From: Ceratopteris richardii
Lineage: Eukaryota; Streptophyta; Polypodiopsida; Polypodiales; Pteridaceae
Direction: 5' to 3'
Assembly (NCBI GenBank): GCA_020310875.1
Contig: CM035416.1
Coordinates: 72,716,483 to 72,780,482 of the forward strand
Length of the DNA: 64,000 bases
Shown: positions 12,676 through 33,633 of the stretch, one piece after another
Layout: each line of letters starts with the position of its first letter
Numbering within the stretch: the first letter of the stretch is position 1
Position numbers and translations under genes: made by a program
The notes under the pieces: generated by a model
Told to the model about the DNA's origin: nothing
Databases searched by the model: none
The model's input: the letters and a program-made list of their open reading frames with translations, nothing else

Positions 12676-12886
12676 TCATATTAACGTCTTCTGGAGGCCA
12701 AACTTGGCCTATGAGACAAAAACCATGTACAAGTGTAGTAACCCTGTGTAGAAGATAAAATGAAATAAAAAGTATATCGCTACACAAAGCTATATAGGGC
12801 TGGAAAAGTCTGGGGAGACGTGGCTTTGACTCTGCAGATAGTGGCCACCTAATACATGGGGGGATCCAAAATGTGAGTAAAACGCC

Positions 12887-14935
12887 CTAGCTACTGGTGA
12901 TGGGTGGAGGTGGGTGTAGTATGTGGTACATCGGTGGTGGTCTGAGTGCCTCTTGAAGGAAGACAACCCAGGGGGTGGTGGTTCGCCTATGCTCCATCAT
13001 GTGGTCGTAGGCAATCCTGATGCGTGAGATATCCTCCTGATATAGTCGTGGTCGACGATATCCGCCCATGCGTGGTCGGCGCCGTGCTCTCTGTGCTGCT
13101 GCCTGGTGTAGCGTGAGCCCTATAGATGGACCTCTCTGATGTAGCTCAACTCGCTGAAAGAACTGCGTAATGGTCTGCAGGTACTCACCCGTGGCTGATG
13201 TATGGGCTGTAGTGACCGCTCTCGCCTCTCGTATGCTGCTGTGAGAAACCGTCCCAAGTGTCTCTGGTCTCCCATAGTCATGCACAGCTGGAATGACTCC
13301 TCGATCTGGAACTGTGCTCCTACGTCTATGTATGCTGGACATCTGATAACAAAATGCTCCTCACTCTCTACCTCTGTCTGGCATACTGGGCACCACCTCT
13401 CCTCGGGGGACTCCCCTGGACCGACCCCTCTCAATCTCGAGCTGATGTGATGAAACCCGGAGCTGCCCAATGACGACTCGTAGGTGGTGGGGAAGGTAGG
13501 TCTGCATGTATCTCGGAATCTCGATGAAGCCCGTGCCCGATCACGGGGGACTTCCCTCGACCGACCCCTCTCAATCTCGAGCTGATGTGATGAAACCCGG
13601 AGCTGCCCAATGACGACTCGTAGGTGGTGGGGAAGGTAGGTCTGCATGTATCTCGGAATCTCGATGAAGCCCGTGCCCGATATATGTAGAAAATGCTCGC
13701 GGTAGTAGAGCATTTTCGGTGGCAATGTACCCCTAGGGCTCACCCATGTCCTCTGTATGTATGTATGCCATATCTCCTGACGAATGATCCTATTCCTCTC
13801 TTGATGAGAGAGCGAGTAGGTGGGTGCATGAGAGTCGTACTGTAGTGGTGGTAGCTTGTCTATGTCAAAGCCATGGTGGGCAAGCCAGTCTCGTGTCTGT
13901 GCATACCATGAGGAGGTGTCGCCTGCTAATGCCATATCACGTGATGCCTCGAAAGCACGATAAGCAATGCGCTCTGTATCCATGCTCGGAAGTCTGTGTA
14001 ATAGGCATACTGTCTGGAATAGTGCCTCAACTAGCATCGGTGGTGCAGAGAGCTCTGCTCTAATGATATCATGTGGTACTGAAGGCTTGCTGCGGATAAG
14101 TCTGGCAATCATGAGGATCTGTGGCCTCTCTAATGCTGTCCATACTGATGTAGCTAATCCTGGTCCTCATATGGCTGCCCCATACATTAGCGCTGGCGTA
14201 ACCAAAGTGTCAAAGAGCCACCCCTTTGTGCGGGGCTCCTGAAAATATGCCTGGTGGCACTGTCTCTCCATCAAAGCTAGTGCTGCATACCCACGTGTGA
14301 TGCGGTCACGGGCTGCCTGAGCCATAGAGAAGACCCCTGATGCTGCTGTAAATGTCACCCCCAAGTAAACATATGATCCGACCACCTCGATCGGTCCACC
14401 TGCTGCTGTGAACAAACTATGTCTACGTACCTGTGCTGATGTATGAAAGATCAAGACCTTGGTTTTAGCAAGGTTCATAGATAACCCTCTGTGTCTGCAA
14501 AAGTCATCTAGGCCGTGTAGATGATGCGATAGACCTTCTGCAGACTCTGAAACCAATACAATATCATCAGCGTATAAAAGAATATGGATAGTGGACCTGT
14601 GTACCTCAATGCCATCTCCCCCCTGCTGCTGTATGAAGTCCACTATCTCATCAATGTAGAGACCAAAGAGGGTGGGTGAGAGAGGGCATCCTTGCTTCAC
14701 CCCGATAGTGCTAGCAAGTGGATCAGATAAGCCCCCTGGACATCTGACTCTACCAGATACTCTCTTGTATAAGGCGTAGATCCACCATATCATCTCCTCC
14801 GGAGCTCTGATGTCAAGTAGTCGTCTGAAGAGTCGATCCCTGGGAACAGTGTCAAATGCTTTGTGGAAGTCCACAAAGCAACAATATAATCTTCTCTTCC
14901 TCACCCTGGCCTGGTTGATCAAGCATCTAAGAGTG
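12887..14935 (-). pseudogene. B2 ORF2 fragment: RT and C-terminal domain
   Basis: Blocks FVDFHKAFDTVPRD, GVKQGCPLSPTLFGLYIDEI, LLYADDIVLVSES and LAKTKVLIFH are intact (14167-14935). A TGA at 14167 (Trp in other copies) splits this from the next open frame, 13120-14112. That frame holds a 140-bp tandem duplication yet stays open through to CPVCQTEVESEEHFVIRCP, because a 2-base loss next to the duplication restores the frame. A further frameshift near 13175 breaks the basic tail (12887-13342). Confidence 0.9.
13402..13681 (-). repeat. 140-bp tandem duplication inside B2 ORF2
   Basis: The block from the CGGGGGACT phrase to GTGCCCGAT occurs twice, offset by 140 bp. The left copy lacks two bases (CTCGGGGG instead of CTCACGGGGG). 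Net gain is 138 bp, so the frame is kept with the second unit read in another frame. Confidence 0.85.
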
Positions 14936-14948
14936 GAGAGAAAGAAAG
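14936..14948 (-). repeat. Very short GA/GAAA junction between B2 and C1
   Basis: Only GAGAG then two GAAA units separate the B2 5' end from the C1 3' terminus. It shows that a long tract is not needed at a junction, or that this one shrank. Confidence 0.8.
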
Positions 14949-15450
<502 letters not shown>

Positions 15451-15469
15451 TATATTAACGTCCACGGGA

Positions 15470-15483
15470 GGCCAAAATCGACC
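15470..15483 (-). other. 3'-terminal RNA hairpin, D1 form
   Basis: The sense RNA reads GGUCGAUUUUGGCC. Pairs 3 and 5 are U.G and G.U wobbles, so the stem is weaker but still possible. Confidence 0.6.
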
Positions 15484-15647
15484 TATGGGATCGATCAGGT
15501 ACATCAAAACATTACATTCCACTTGGGGGGAAGCCCTCAAGGGGTTATAATAAAAGGGAAAAATCAAAATAAAAATAAAAGGGGGGGGATGTGGCTTCCA
15601 AAGCACTCTTATGACTCATAAGAGTTTCAAAATTACATCAATATATA

Positions 15648-16430
15648 TTACAAATGAGGAAGATAGCTGTTTCTTCCTATGTGGTATGGGTATGAAAATC
15701 TCTGATAATAGCTTGACCTCCTCTGTAATATGTATACTGCCCACTTTCCATTCTTCCTGGCTTCTCTGACTTTAGTTAACTCTGTTGGTCGATTTTTAAG
15801 TTGGAGTGGGGTGAGTTCATCTGCTATCCATTCTTTAGTACCTTGTAGTGACTTTGCTTGCTTCATGAGAGCTATCTTATCTGACATGTCAAAATAGCTT
15901 ACCCTTGCCTGAGTTCCTTTGGGTGTGATGAAGACCGGAGACCCTAGATTGATGAAGGGGACCACCTTGGTTAGTTGTGCTTCTAGTACTTCTGTTTCAA
16001 GGATGCAGTCATCTTTTAACTCGGGTGCGATGTCCTCCCTGTCCCATCCTAGGGGAAGGCCTCCAATCCTGATAACTTTCTTGTTGCTGTCCACCAATTC
16101 CTGCTCCTTTACCACAGACATTACTTCTTTTGAAAAATGTGTAGAGCTGGATAGTTTTACCTCGGATAATTGTGTTGCCAAGTCGACTTTATTTGTTGAT
16201 TCAGCTCCTGTTTGCTGGCTATTTCCTTGTGTTTCATCAAGCTTTTGTTGCAATCTGGCTATTTGTTCATCTTTCTTACTAATTTCTTGCTTCATTGCTT
16301 CCATTTCTCCTTGGAGTTTCTTCACTTCTTGGAGTAAGTAAGACTCCCATGCTGTTTGTTTGTTGACTGGGGCTGGTATAGAAAGCGGCTGGTGCAAGAG
16401 GGCAGAGGCAAAGCTTTTCCTGCCTTCCAT
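15648..16430 (-). pseudogene. D1 ORF1: coiled-coil ORF1p-like protein, frameshifted near its end
   Basis: 260 codons open from ATG 16430 (MEGRKSFASALL). Residues 28-75 form a clear heptad run (LLQEVKKLQGEMEAMKQEI onward). Then come an RRM-like part (VIRIGGLPLGWDREDI, VFITPKGTQARVSYFD) and a CTD (ADELTPLQLKNRPTELTKVR, ARKNGKWAVY). After AVY a one-base shift changes the frame; in the other frame it reads YRGGQAIIRDFHTHTT and then TAG GAA. That ending resembles the AFYRDGKVFIDG ending of family B ORF1. The order matches L1 ORF1p. The stop context here is TAG GAA, not TAG GG. Confidence 0.75.
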
Positions 16431-16448
16431 GTTGTTGCTGTAGACAGG

Positions 16449-19768
<3,320 letters not shown>

Positions 19769-20029
19769 TATATTAACGTCTTCCAAAGGCCAAACTTGGC
19801 CTATGAGACAAAATCATATACAACTGTGGTAATCTCTGTGTAGCAATGGAAAGGAAAAAAATACTCGCTACACAAAATTGTGTAGGCGGAAAACAGCAAA
19901 GGATGGTGGTACCTGTAATGAGGAGGTAGTGGGAATAAAATAATGGTGCCTGGGGGGAGAGTGGCTCTGGCTCAGCAGATAATGACCACCTGATACAAAG
20001 GGGGCCATGAGGGAGTGAATATGTATACC

Positions 20030-23000
20030 CTAAGTGCTGATGATGGGTGGAGGTGGGTGGAGTATATGGTACATCGGCGGTGGTAGGAGTGCCTCCTGGA
20101 GGAAGCCTGTCCAAGTGGTGGTAGTGCACCTATGCTCCATCATGTAGTCGTGGGCTAACCTGATGCGTGAGATATTCTCCTCGTGTAGTCGTGGTCGTCG
20201 GTACCCAACCAGATGTGGTCTGCGTCGCACTCTCTGTGCCGTTGCCTGCTGGAGTGTGAGCCCTATGCCTCTGGGAGGCGGGTCTGTCCGATGTGGACCA
20301 ACGCGCTCAAAATACTGAGTAATAGTCTGCTGGGTACTCACCCGTGTCTGGTGTGTAGGCTCTAGCATCTGATCTCGTCTCTCATATGCAGCCATGAGGA
20401 AACGCCCCATCCTCCGCTGGTCTGCAGTGGTCATGCACATTTGGAGTGACTCCTCTATCTGGAACTCTGCTCGTAGGTCCGAGTATGCCGCGCATCTGAT
20501 AACGAGGTGCTCCTCACTCTCTATCTCTGTATGGCATACTGGGCACCACCTCTCCTCTCGAGGGACTCCTCTAGCCCGACCCCTCTCGACCTCAAGCTGA
20601 TGTGATGAAACTCGAAGCTTCCCAATGATGACTCGAAGGTGGTGTGGTAGGTATGTCTGCATGTAGCGTGGAGTCTCAATGAAGCCCTGTTCTGAAATTC
20701 GTAGAAAATGCTCACGGTAGTGAAGCATTTTTGGTGTCAATGTCCTCCCCGGGCTCATTCATGTCCTCTGTATGTATGTATGCCATATCTCCTGACGGAT
20801 GATCCTATTTCTCTCTTGGTGAGAGAGTGAATAGGTGGGAGCCTGGGAGTCATACTGTACTTGTGGTAGTCTGTCTATGTCAAAACCATGGAGGGCAAGC
20901 CAATCCCGTGTCTGTGCATACCATGATGAGGTGTCTCCGGCTAGTGCCATGTCGTGTGATGCCTGGAAAGCTCTGTAAGTGATGCGCTCTGTGTCCATGC
21001 TCTGGATCCTGTGTAATAGGCATACTGTTTGGAAGAGTGCCTCTACTAGCATCGGTGGTGCAGCAAGCTCTTCCCTAATGATATCATGGGGTACCGAAGA
21101 TTTGCTGCGGATGAGTCTAGCAATCATGAGAATGCGGTCTCTCTAGTGCTGTCCATGATGATGTAGCTAATCCCGGTCCCCATATAGCTGCACCATACAT
21201 GAGTGCTGGGGTAACTAAAGTGTCGAAGAGCCACCCCTTTGTGCGGGGCTCCTGAAAATATGCCTGGTGACACTGTCTCTCCATCAAAGCTAGCGCTGCG
21301 TATCCACGTGTGATGCGATCACGGGCTGCCTGAGACATGGAGAAAACCCCAGAGGCTGCTGTGAAAGTCACTCCCAAGTAGACATATGAACCAACTACCT
21401 CAATGGGTCCGCCTTTCGCTGTGAAAGAACTGTGTCTCCTCACGTGTGCTGATGTATGGAAGATCAAAACCTTGGTTTTACCAAGGTTCACTAATAACCC
21501 TCTATGTGTACAAAAATCATCTAGGCCGTGTAGGTGACACTGTAGACCCTCTGCAGACTTTGAAACGAGCACAATATCATCAGCATATAAAAGAATGTGG
21601 ATAGTAGTCCCTCGTACCTCAATGCCCTCTCCTCCTTGCTTCCATATGAAGTCCACTATCTCGTCAATGTATAAACCAAAAAGGGTGGGTGAGAGGGGGC
21701 ACCCTTGCTTCACCCCGATGGTGCTAGCAAGTGAATCGGATAGACCGCCTGGGCATCTGACTCTAGCTGATACTCTCTCATATAAGGCGTAGATCCCTCA
21801 TATCATCTCCTCTGGAGCCCCGATATCGTGTAGACGTCTGAAGAGCCTCTCCTTGGGAACTGTGTCGATGGCTTTGCGGAAGTCGACAAAGCAACGGTAC
21901 AATCTCCTCTTCCTCACTCGTGCTTGGTCAATCAAGCATCTCAAAGTGAAGATGTGGTCAATGGTAGAGTAATCTCGTCTGAATCCTGCCTGTCCCGGGG
22001 CCCTGACACCCTTCCTCTCGGCAAGAGTGCTCAACTCTGTATCTAGCACTGCCCCATATAACTTGGCCAGTATGGGGCCAATCATGATCGTCCGGTATAT
22101 GGATGGATCCATAACATCACCTGACTTATGAATGGGCACAATGGTGTGCTCAGTCCATGAGTCAGGAAACCCTTCAACCAATGCTCGGTTGAAGAGGTGG
22201 GCAATGAGCGGTGCTAGGGTCGTGCATCCGTAGATGAGATGCTCTGCCTGTAAACCAAACTGGTCATGGGCCCTTCCATGCTGTAGATGGGCAATGGCAC
22301 GGCTCACCATAGTCGATGTGAAGAAGTCACAGGTAGTGGGGTGTGAGCTCTGTGGCATGGGAATGGGGGGCTGGTCAGGGATCTCGTATAGGTTCTGCGC
22401 ATAGCTATGCCAAGTGCTCGGGTCTCGAATGGGTGTCTGCTGTCTCCTCTCTCTCAGGTGTCGCCATGCCATTGCACTATCCCGGCTCATGAGCAAGTGA
22501 TAGATATCCCAGTACTGTCTCTCCTCCCATTCTCGCCGCTTGCGACGGGTAAGGCTCTGCATGCGTCGCAGTGCCTGCCTGTGTGTAATATCCCCCCTAT
22601 GCTCTAAAATCCGTAGGTGCTTCTTGAGCTCTCGACAATATGTATCGTACCAGCGATTTTGGGGCATGGATCCCGTGCGTGGAGGGTGTGTATGTGTGTG
22701 GTGTGGAAAGCTTTGTAGGGCTGAGTCATGTAGGATAGTGGTGATCTGCGATGTGAGTGTGTCTAGTGGTGATAGTGGGTCGAGGGAGAGTAGGCGGGTG
22801 TGTAAGTGGTGTGCATAAACATGTGAGAGCTCGTGTGTGAAGTGTATTGTGGTGTGTGGCTCAATGAGTGTGGGAGGGTCTAATGCAATATGAGATGAAA
22901 GTGTGAACGTGATAAATGTATGGTCAGCACCGAGTGGACGTCGTCCAATACTAAGTGAGGGAATAAGTGAAGCTCCAGAAATGGTACCCAAAATGTAGTC

Positions 23001-23765
23001 AACCGTGCTCTCGCCTCCCCCGTGAGGGAAGCAAGTAAGTCCACCTGAGCCTGGCCAACGGTGCATCCCGTTATATATAACGAGACGATGTCGACTGCCT
23101 AGCTCAAGTAAATGTCTTCCATACCCGATGGTGTCTTGACCCATATATGCTGATACTCTGCTGGTCCCTGTCTCGACTGGATCTCTTCTCCTCACGATCT
23201 GTGGATGCTCCATAGTATATGACTCGCACTGATGTGACTTGGTGCGGCCGCTGAAGTCCCCCATGAGGAAGACTTCACCTAGGGTGCTGTAATGTAGTAT
23301 CTCATCCGAAAGTGCTGTGTATGGTGAATCTCTGTCTCGAGTCGGTGCCCCATGGTCATATCTTGCATATCTGGATCCCCCTGGTGGGAAGTAGCATATG
23401 GCAATGTAGACCCCGCTCTCCGGTGCTATCTCCATGCGAATCCACATGTATCGTGCCTCCTCGTCTCTACCTATGATGTGGATCCGGCTCTGTATCTCCT
23501 GTCTAAATATGATGGCGACTCCCCCTGATCCTCGTGCTGTACTCTGTCTTGTCGTGGCCCTGAATGCAGGTTCCCAATGAAAGCCTGCAATGTGTGGGAG
23601 GCTTCTTTCGGGGCTCTCATGAGTCTCTGTGATGCAAGCAAAGTCATGCATATCTAGGATCTCCTCCAGTCGGTCTGGCCGTGTCCAAAGTGCTCCATTG
23701 CAGTTCCACACTGCTCCCATGAGTGGTGACCCCTGGTGTGGTGTTGTCTCATAGGCCGCGTATCC
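20030..23765 (-). pseudogene. B4 ORF2: endonuclease-RT with few lesions
   Basis: The longest nearly complete ORF2. 21798-23720 is open for 640 residues: WNCNGALWTRP, TETHE, GGVAIIFR, GDFSGRT, ADHTFITF, MPQNRWYD, VPIHKSGDVMDPSIYRTI, GQAGFRRDYSTIDHI and FVDFRKAIDTVPK. GDFSGRT has Ser for the usual Asn. After TGG-to-TGA at 21798 come GCPLSPTLFGLYIDEI and LLYADDIVLVSKS (21117-21713). A small deletion near 21125 shifts the frame, and TGG-to-TGA occurs at 20759. The knuckle CPVCHTEIESEEHLVIRC and the tail (RRRPHLVGYRRPRL to PPPMYHILHPPPP) are intact. About 1240 residues if whole. The frame enters straight from the ORF1 TAG. Confidence 0.92.
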
Positions 23766-23768
23766 CTA
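23766..23768 (-). other. In-frame TAG between ORF1 and ORF2 (B4)
   Basis: ATC AAA TAG GGA TAC GCG GCC TAT GAG, then the same frame reaches WNCNGALW. The first ATG is 42 codon-frame bases downstream (23720), just before WNC, so ATG restart cannot be excluded in this copy. Confidence 0.65.
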
Positions 23769-24564
23769 TTTGATAGGGCGTCCATCTATAAAGACTTTAC
23801 CGTCGCGGTAAAAAGCCTTCTTTCCTTCTCTCCTTGCCTGTAAGATCTGAGGCATACATGCCTTTCTGTGCCCTATCTGCATTTTTGTGAGGTCCCCGTC
23901 CATGAATAAAGATTCACCTGGAAGTCTTCTTAGTATGGATCGCTTTTTGAAAAAAGCAATTCTATCCTCTGCTGATCTCATGTGTAATATAAGAGCTCAA
24001 GGTTTTGTGTGATCTTTTCCGGCTTTCCAGGCATGGGTGAATGGCATATCGCTATATCCTAGTTGACGACATATATGTGATGCATCAGCCTCAGCAGATG
24101 TTCTTGCAGGGAGGCCTGTGATCCTTACATGTAGTCTACGGACCTGTCTAAGTCTCTCCTCTTCAAGTGTGTCTTGTACCCTGATGTATTCATCTTTGAT
24201 TGCCTCTTCCTTTACTTCTTTTTTAATACTTTTGCATACGACTTCAACCCAACTGTTTTGGGTTGATTCTACCTCTGATCTGACCTTCTTTTGGATGTTC
24301 TTTATTTCTTCTTTCAGATCATCTATTTTGGTAATTTCTCCCTCTTTGGAGATTTTCATGTGGATGATTTCTTCTTGAAGACGATGTGTTTCAGCTTTCC
24401 ATTCATCCCTGTCTTCTTTGAGTTGTTTCATTTATCCTCAAGAGCTTTTATTCTTTCTGTTGCCTTCCTCATCTTGATTAAGAGCCCTGTCTGCCTCTTT
24501 TTTTTGATTCTCTTATGGCTTTATTTATCATCTCTTCCACATCTCGCTTCTCGAGTTTTGCCAT
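23766..24564 (-). pseudogene. B4 ORF1: ORF1p-like, frameshifted
   Basis: Start ATG 24564 (MAKLEKRDVEEM). A shift near 24430-24480 and another near 23990 break the frame. The open part 23997-24431 holds the coiled coil and the RRM-like start (RRLHVRITGLPARTSAEADA). 23766-23981 holds the rest of the RRM-like part and the CTD (FMDGDLTKMQIGHRKACM, KKAFYRDGKVFIDGRPIK). It is close to B1 ORF1 in sequence and layout. Confidence 0.85.
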
Positions 24565-24679
24565 GACCGACAAATTGTTGTGAGGCCCAAAGAGGTGATC
24601 AGCTTCAGGCTTTTGCAATCCTCATCAGTTTAGAATTTATGAGAAACAGAGAGGCATGATGGGCAGGTTTGGTTAGCTT

Positions 24680-24950
24680 TCGGGCTGTTAGGGTTTCAGT
24701 TTTACAGGTTTGAACAGTTAGGGTGTCAGCTGACCTCGTAAAAAACCAAAAAAAGCTGCAAAACCCTAAAATAACATGAAGAAACCCTAAAAAAACCCTA
24801 AAAACAGACTTGCAAAACCCTAAAAAACAGAGCAGATATGGCAAAACCCTAAAAAGGAAGCAAATATGATGGCAAAACCCTAAAAACAGACCGGGACAGA
24901 CCTACAAAACCCTAAAAACAGAGGGGGACAGACCTGCGAAACCCTAAAAA
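24680..24950 (-). repeat. Telo-box repeats in the B4 5' region
   Basis: Eight AAACCCTAAA motifs on the plus strand between 24775 and 24950, some in about 40-bp units with CAGACC phrases; two TTAGGG motifs lie near 24690 and 24720. The telo-box AAACCCTAA is a known element of plant promoters, so an internal promoter is possible. In B1 the same type of motif lies in the opposite orientation. Confidence 0.7.
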
Positions 24951-24953
24951 CGG

Positions 24954-31280
<6,327 letters not shown>

Positions 31281-31426
31281 GTCATATTAACGTCTTCTGG
31301 AGGCCAAACTTGGCCTATGAGACAAAAACCATGTACAAGTGTAGTAACCCTGTGTAGAAGATAAAATGAAATAAAAAGCATATCGCTACACAAAGCTATA
31401 TAGGGCTGGAAAAGGCTGGGGAGATG

Positions 31427-31428
<2 letters not shown>
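31281..31428 (-). mobile_element. B7b: 148-bp LINE stub, 3' UTR only
   Basis: The shortest copy: nothing but the last 148 bp of a family B 3' UTR, including the hairpin at 31302-31315, with (GA)n on both sides. It shows that the 3' terminus is all that some insertions retain. Confidence 0.9.

Positions 31429-31465
<37 letters not shown>
31429..31465 (-). repeat. Short (TC)n between B7b and B8
   Basis: 37 bp of (GA)n, next to the B8 3' terminus. Confidence 0.95.
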
Positions 31466-31468
<3 letters not shown>

Positions 31469-33593
31469 TATTAACGTCTTCTAGAGGCCAAACTTGGCCT
31501 ATGAGACAAAACCATGTACAAGCTTAGTAACCCTGTGCAGAAAATGAAATGCAATAAAAAGTACTCGCTACCCAAAGCTATATAGGGCTGGAAAAGACTC
31601 GGGAGACGTGGCTTTGACTCTGCAGATAATGGCCACATGATACATGGGGGATCCATAATGTGAGTGAGTAAAATACCCTAGTTACTAGTGATGGGTGGAC
31701 ATGGGTGTAGTATGTGGTACATTGATGGTGGTCTGAGTGCTTCCTGAAGGAAGACAACCGAGGGGGTGGTGGTACGCCTCTGCTCCATCATGCGGTCGTA
31801 GGCTGTCTTGATGCGTGAGATATCCTCCTGATATAGTCGTGGTTGGCGATATCGAACCATGCGTGGTTGGTGTCGTACTCTCTGTGCTGCTGCCTGGTGG
31901 AGCGTGAGCCCTATAGATGGAGCTCTCTGATGTAGCTCAGCTCGCTGAAAGAACTGAGTAATGGTCTGCTGGGTACTCACCCGTGTCTGATGTGTGGGCT
32001 GTAGTGATTGCTCTCTCCTCTCGTATGCTGTTGTGAGGAAGCGTCCCAAGCGCTGCTGGTCTCCCATAGTCATGCATAGGTGGAGCGACCCCTGTATCTG
32101 AAACTGTGGTGGTAGGTTAAAGTATGCTGGGCATGTGATAATAAAATGCTCCTCACTCTCTACCTCTGTCCGGCATACTGGGCACCACCTCTCGTCACGG
32201 GGGACTCCCCTGGACTGACCCCTCTCAATCTCGAGCTGATGTGATGAAACCTGGAGCTGTCCAATGACTACTCGAAGGTGGTGGGGTAGGTATGTCTGCA
32301 TGTATCTCGGAATGTGGATGAAGCCCTCGTCCGATATATGTAGAAAATGCTCACGGTAATAGAGCATTTTCGGTGGCAATGTATTCCTAGGGCTCACCCG
32401 TGTGATGCGGTCACGGGCTGCCTGAGACATAGAAAAGACCCTTGATGCTGCTGTAAATGTCACTCCCAAGTAAACATATGATCCGACCACCTCGATTGGT
32501 CCACCTGCTGCTCTGAACAAACTATGTGTGCGTACCTGTGCTGATGTATGAAAGAACATGACCTTGGTTTTACCAAGGTTCACACATAACCCTCTGTGTC
32601 TGCAAAAGTCATCTAGGCCATGTAGATGATGCTGTAGATCTTCTGCAGACTCTGAAACCAGTACAATATCATCAGCATATAAAAGAATATGGACAGTGGA
32701 CCCGCATACCTCAATGCCATCACCTCCCTGTTGCTGTATGAAGTCTACTATCTCATCAATGTAGAGACCAAAGAGAGTGGGTGAAAGAGGGCACCCTTGC
32801 TTCACCCCGATAGTGCTAGCAAGTGGATGAGATAAGCCCCCTGGACATCTGACTCTACCAGATACTCTCTTGTATAAGGCGTAGATCCCCCATATCATCA
32901 CCTCTGGAGCTCCGATATCAAGTAGTCGTCTGAAGAGTCGTTCCCTGGGGACAGTGTCGAATGCTTTGCGCAAGTCCACAAAGCAGCAATATAATCTCCT
33001 CTTCCTCACCCTTGCTTGGTCGATCAGGCATCTGAGAGTGAAGATGTGGTCAATGGTAGAGTAATCTCGTCTAAAACCTGCCTGTCCTGGAGTCGTGATA
33101 CCCTTCCTCTCAGGGAGAGTACTCAACTGTGTCTCTAGTATTGTCCCATATAACTTGGCCAATATAGGGCCCATCATGATCGTTCGGTACGTAGCTGGAT
33201 CCATAGTATCACCTGACTTATGAATGGGTACTATGGTGTGCTCAATCCACGAGTCACGGAACCCTTCAACCAATGCACGGTTGAAGAGGTGGGCAATTAG
33301 TGGTGTGAGAGTTGTGCCTCCGTAGATGAGGTGCGCTGCCTGTAAACCGAGGTGGTCATGGGCCCTTCCATGCTGTAGACGGGCAATAGCGCATCCCACC
33401 ATAGTGGGTGTGAAGAAGTCAGAGGTAGTGGGACGTGAGCTCTGCGGCCTGGGATGGGGGACTGATCTTGGATCTCGTATAAGCTCCGTGCATAGCTATG
33501 CCAAGTGCTCGGGTCTCGGATGGGTGTCTGTTGTCTCCTCTCTTAAATGTCACCATGCCAATGCATTGTCTCGACTCATGAGCAAATGGTATA
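31466..33593 (-). mobile_element. LINE copy B8, nearly identical to B10
   Basis: A family B copy with an internal deletion. It matches B10 (36406-38530) end to end with only about ten single-base differences noticed in 2.1 kb. Both share the same 5' cut (at AGCAAATGGTA) and the same internal deletion, so they are products of DNA duplication rather than two insertions. Confidence 0.9.
31678..33593 (-). pseudogene. B8 ORF2 fragment with in-frame deletion after the RT
   Basis: 574 residues open (31678-33402): VPIHKSGDTMDPATYRTI, GQAGFRRDYSTIDHI, FVDLRKAFDTVPRE, GVKQGCPLSPTLFGLYIDEI, LLYADDIVLVSES and YVYLGVTF. ARDRITR is then joined directly to VSPRNTLPPKMLYY, losing about 210 residues of thumb/connection. 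The joint lies at shared ACCC/CGTG letters. The knuckle CPVCRTEVESEEHFIITC and the tail remain. Because the deletion is in frame, the product would be a shortened RT. It lacks the endonuclease. Confidence 0.88.
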
Positions 33594-33611
33594 TAGAGAG
33601 AGAGAGAGAGA
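33594..33611 (-). repeat. Short (TC)n between B8 and B9
   Basis: About 17 bp of (GA)n. The element upstream on the sense strand (B9) lacks its normal 3' end here. About 30 bp of unmatched DNA (33612-33640) follows. Confidence 0.85.
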
Positions 33612-33633
33612 CCGAGATTAAATGAATTGTAAA

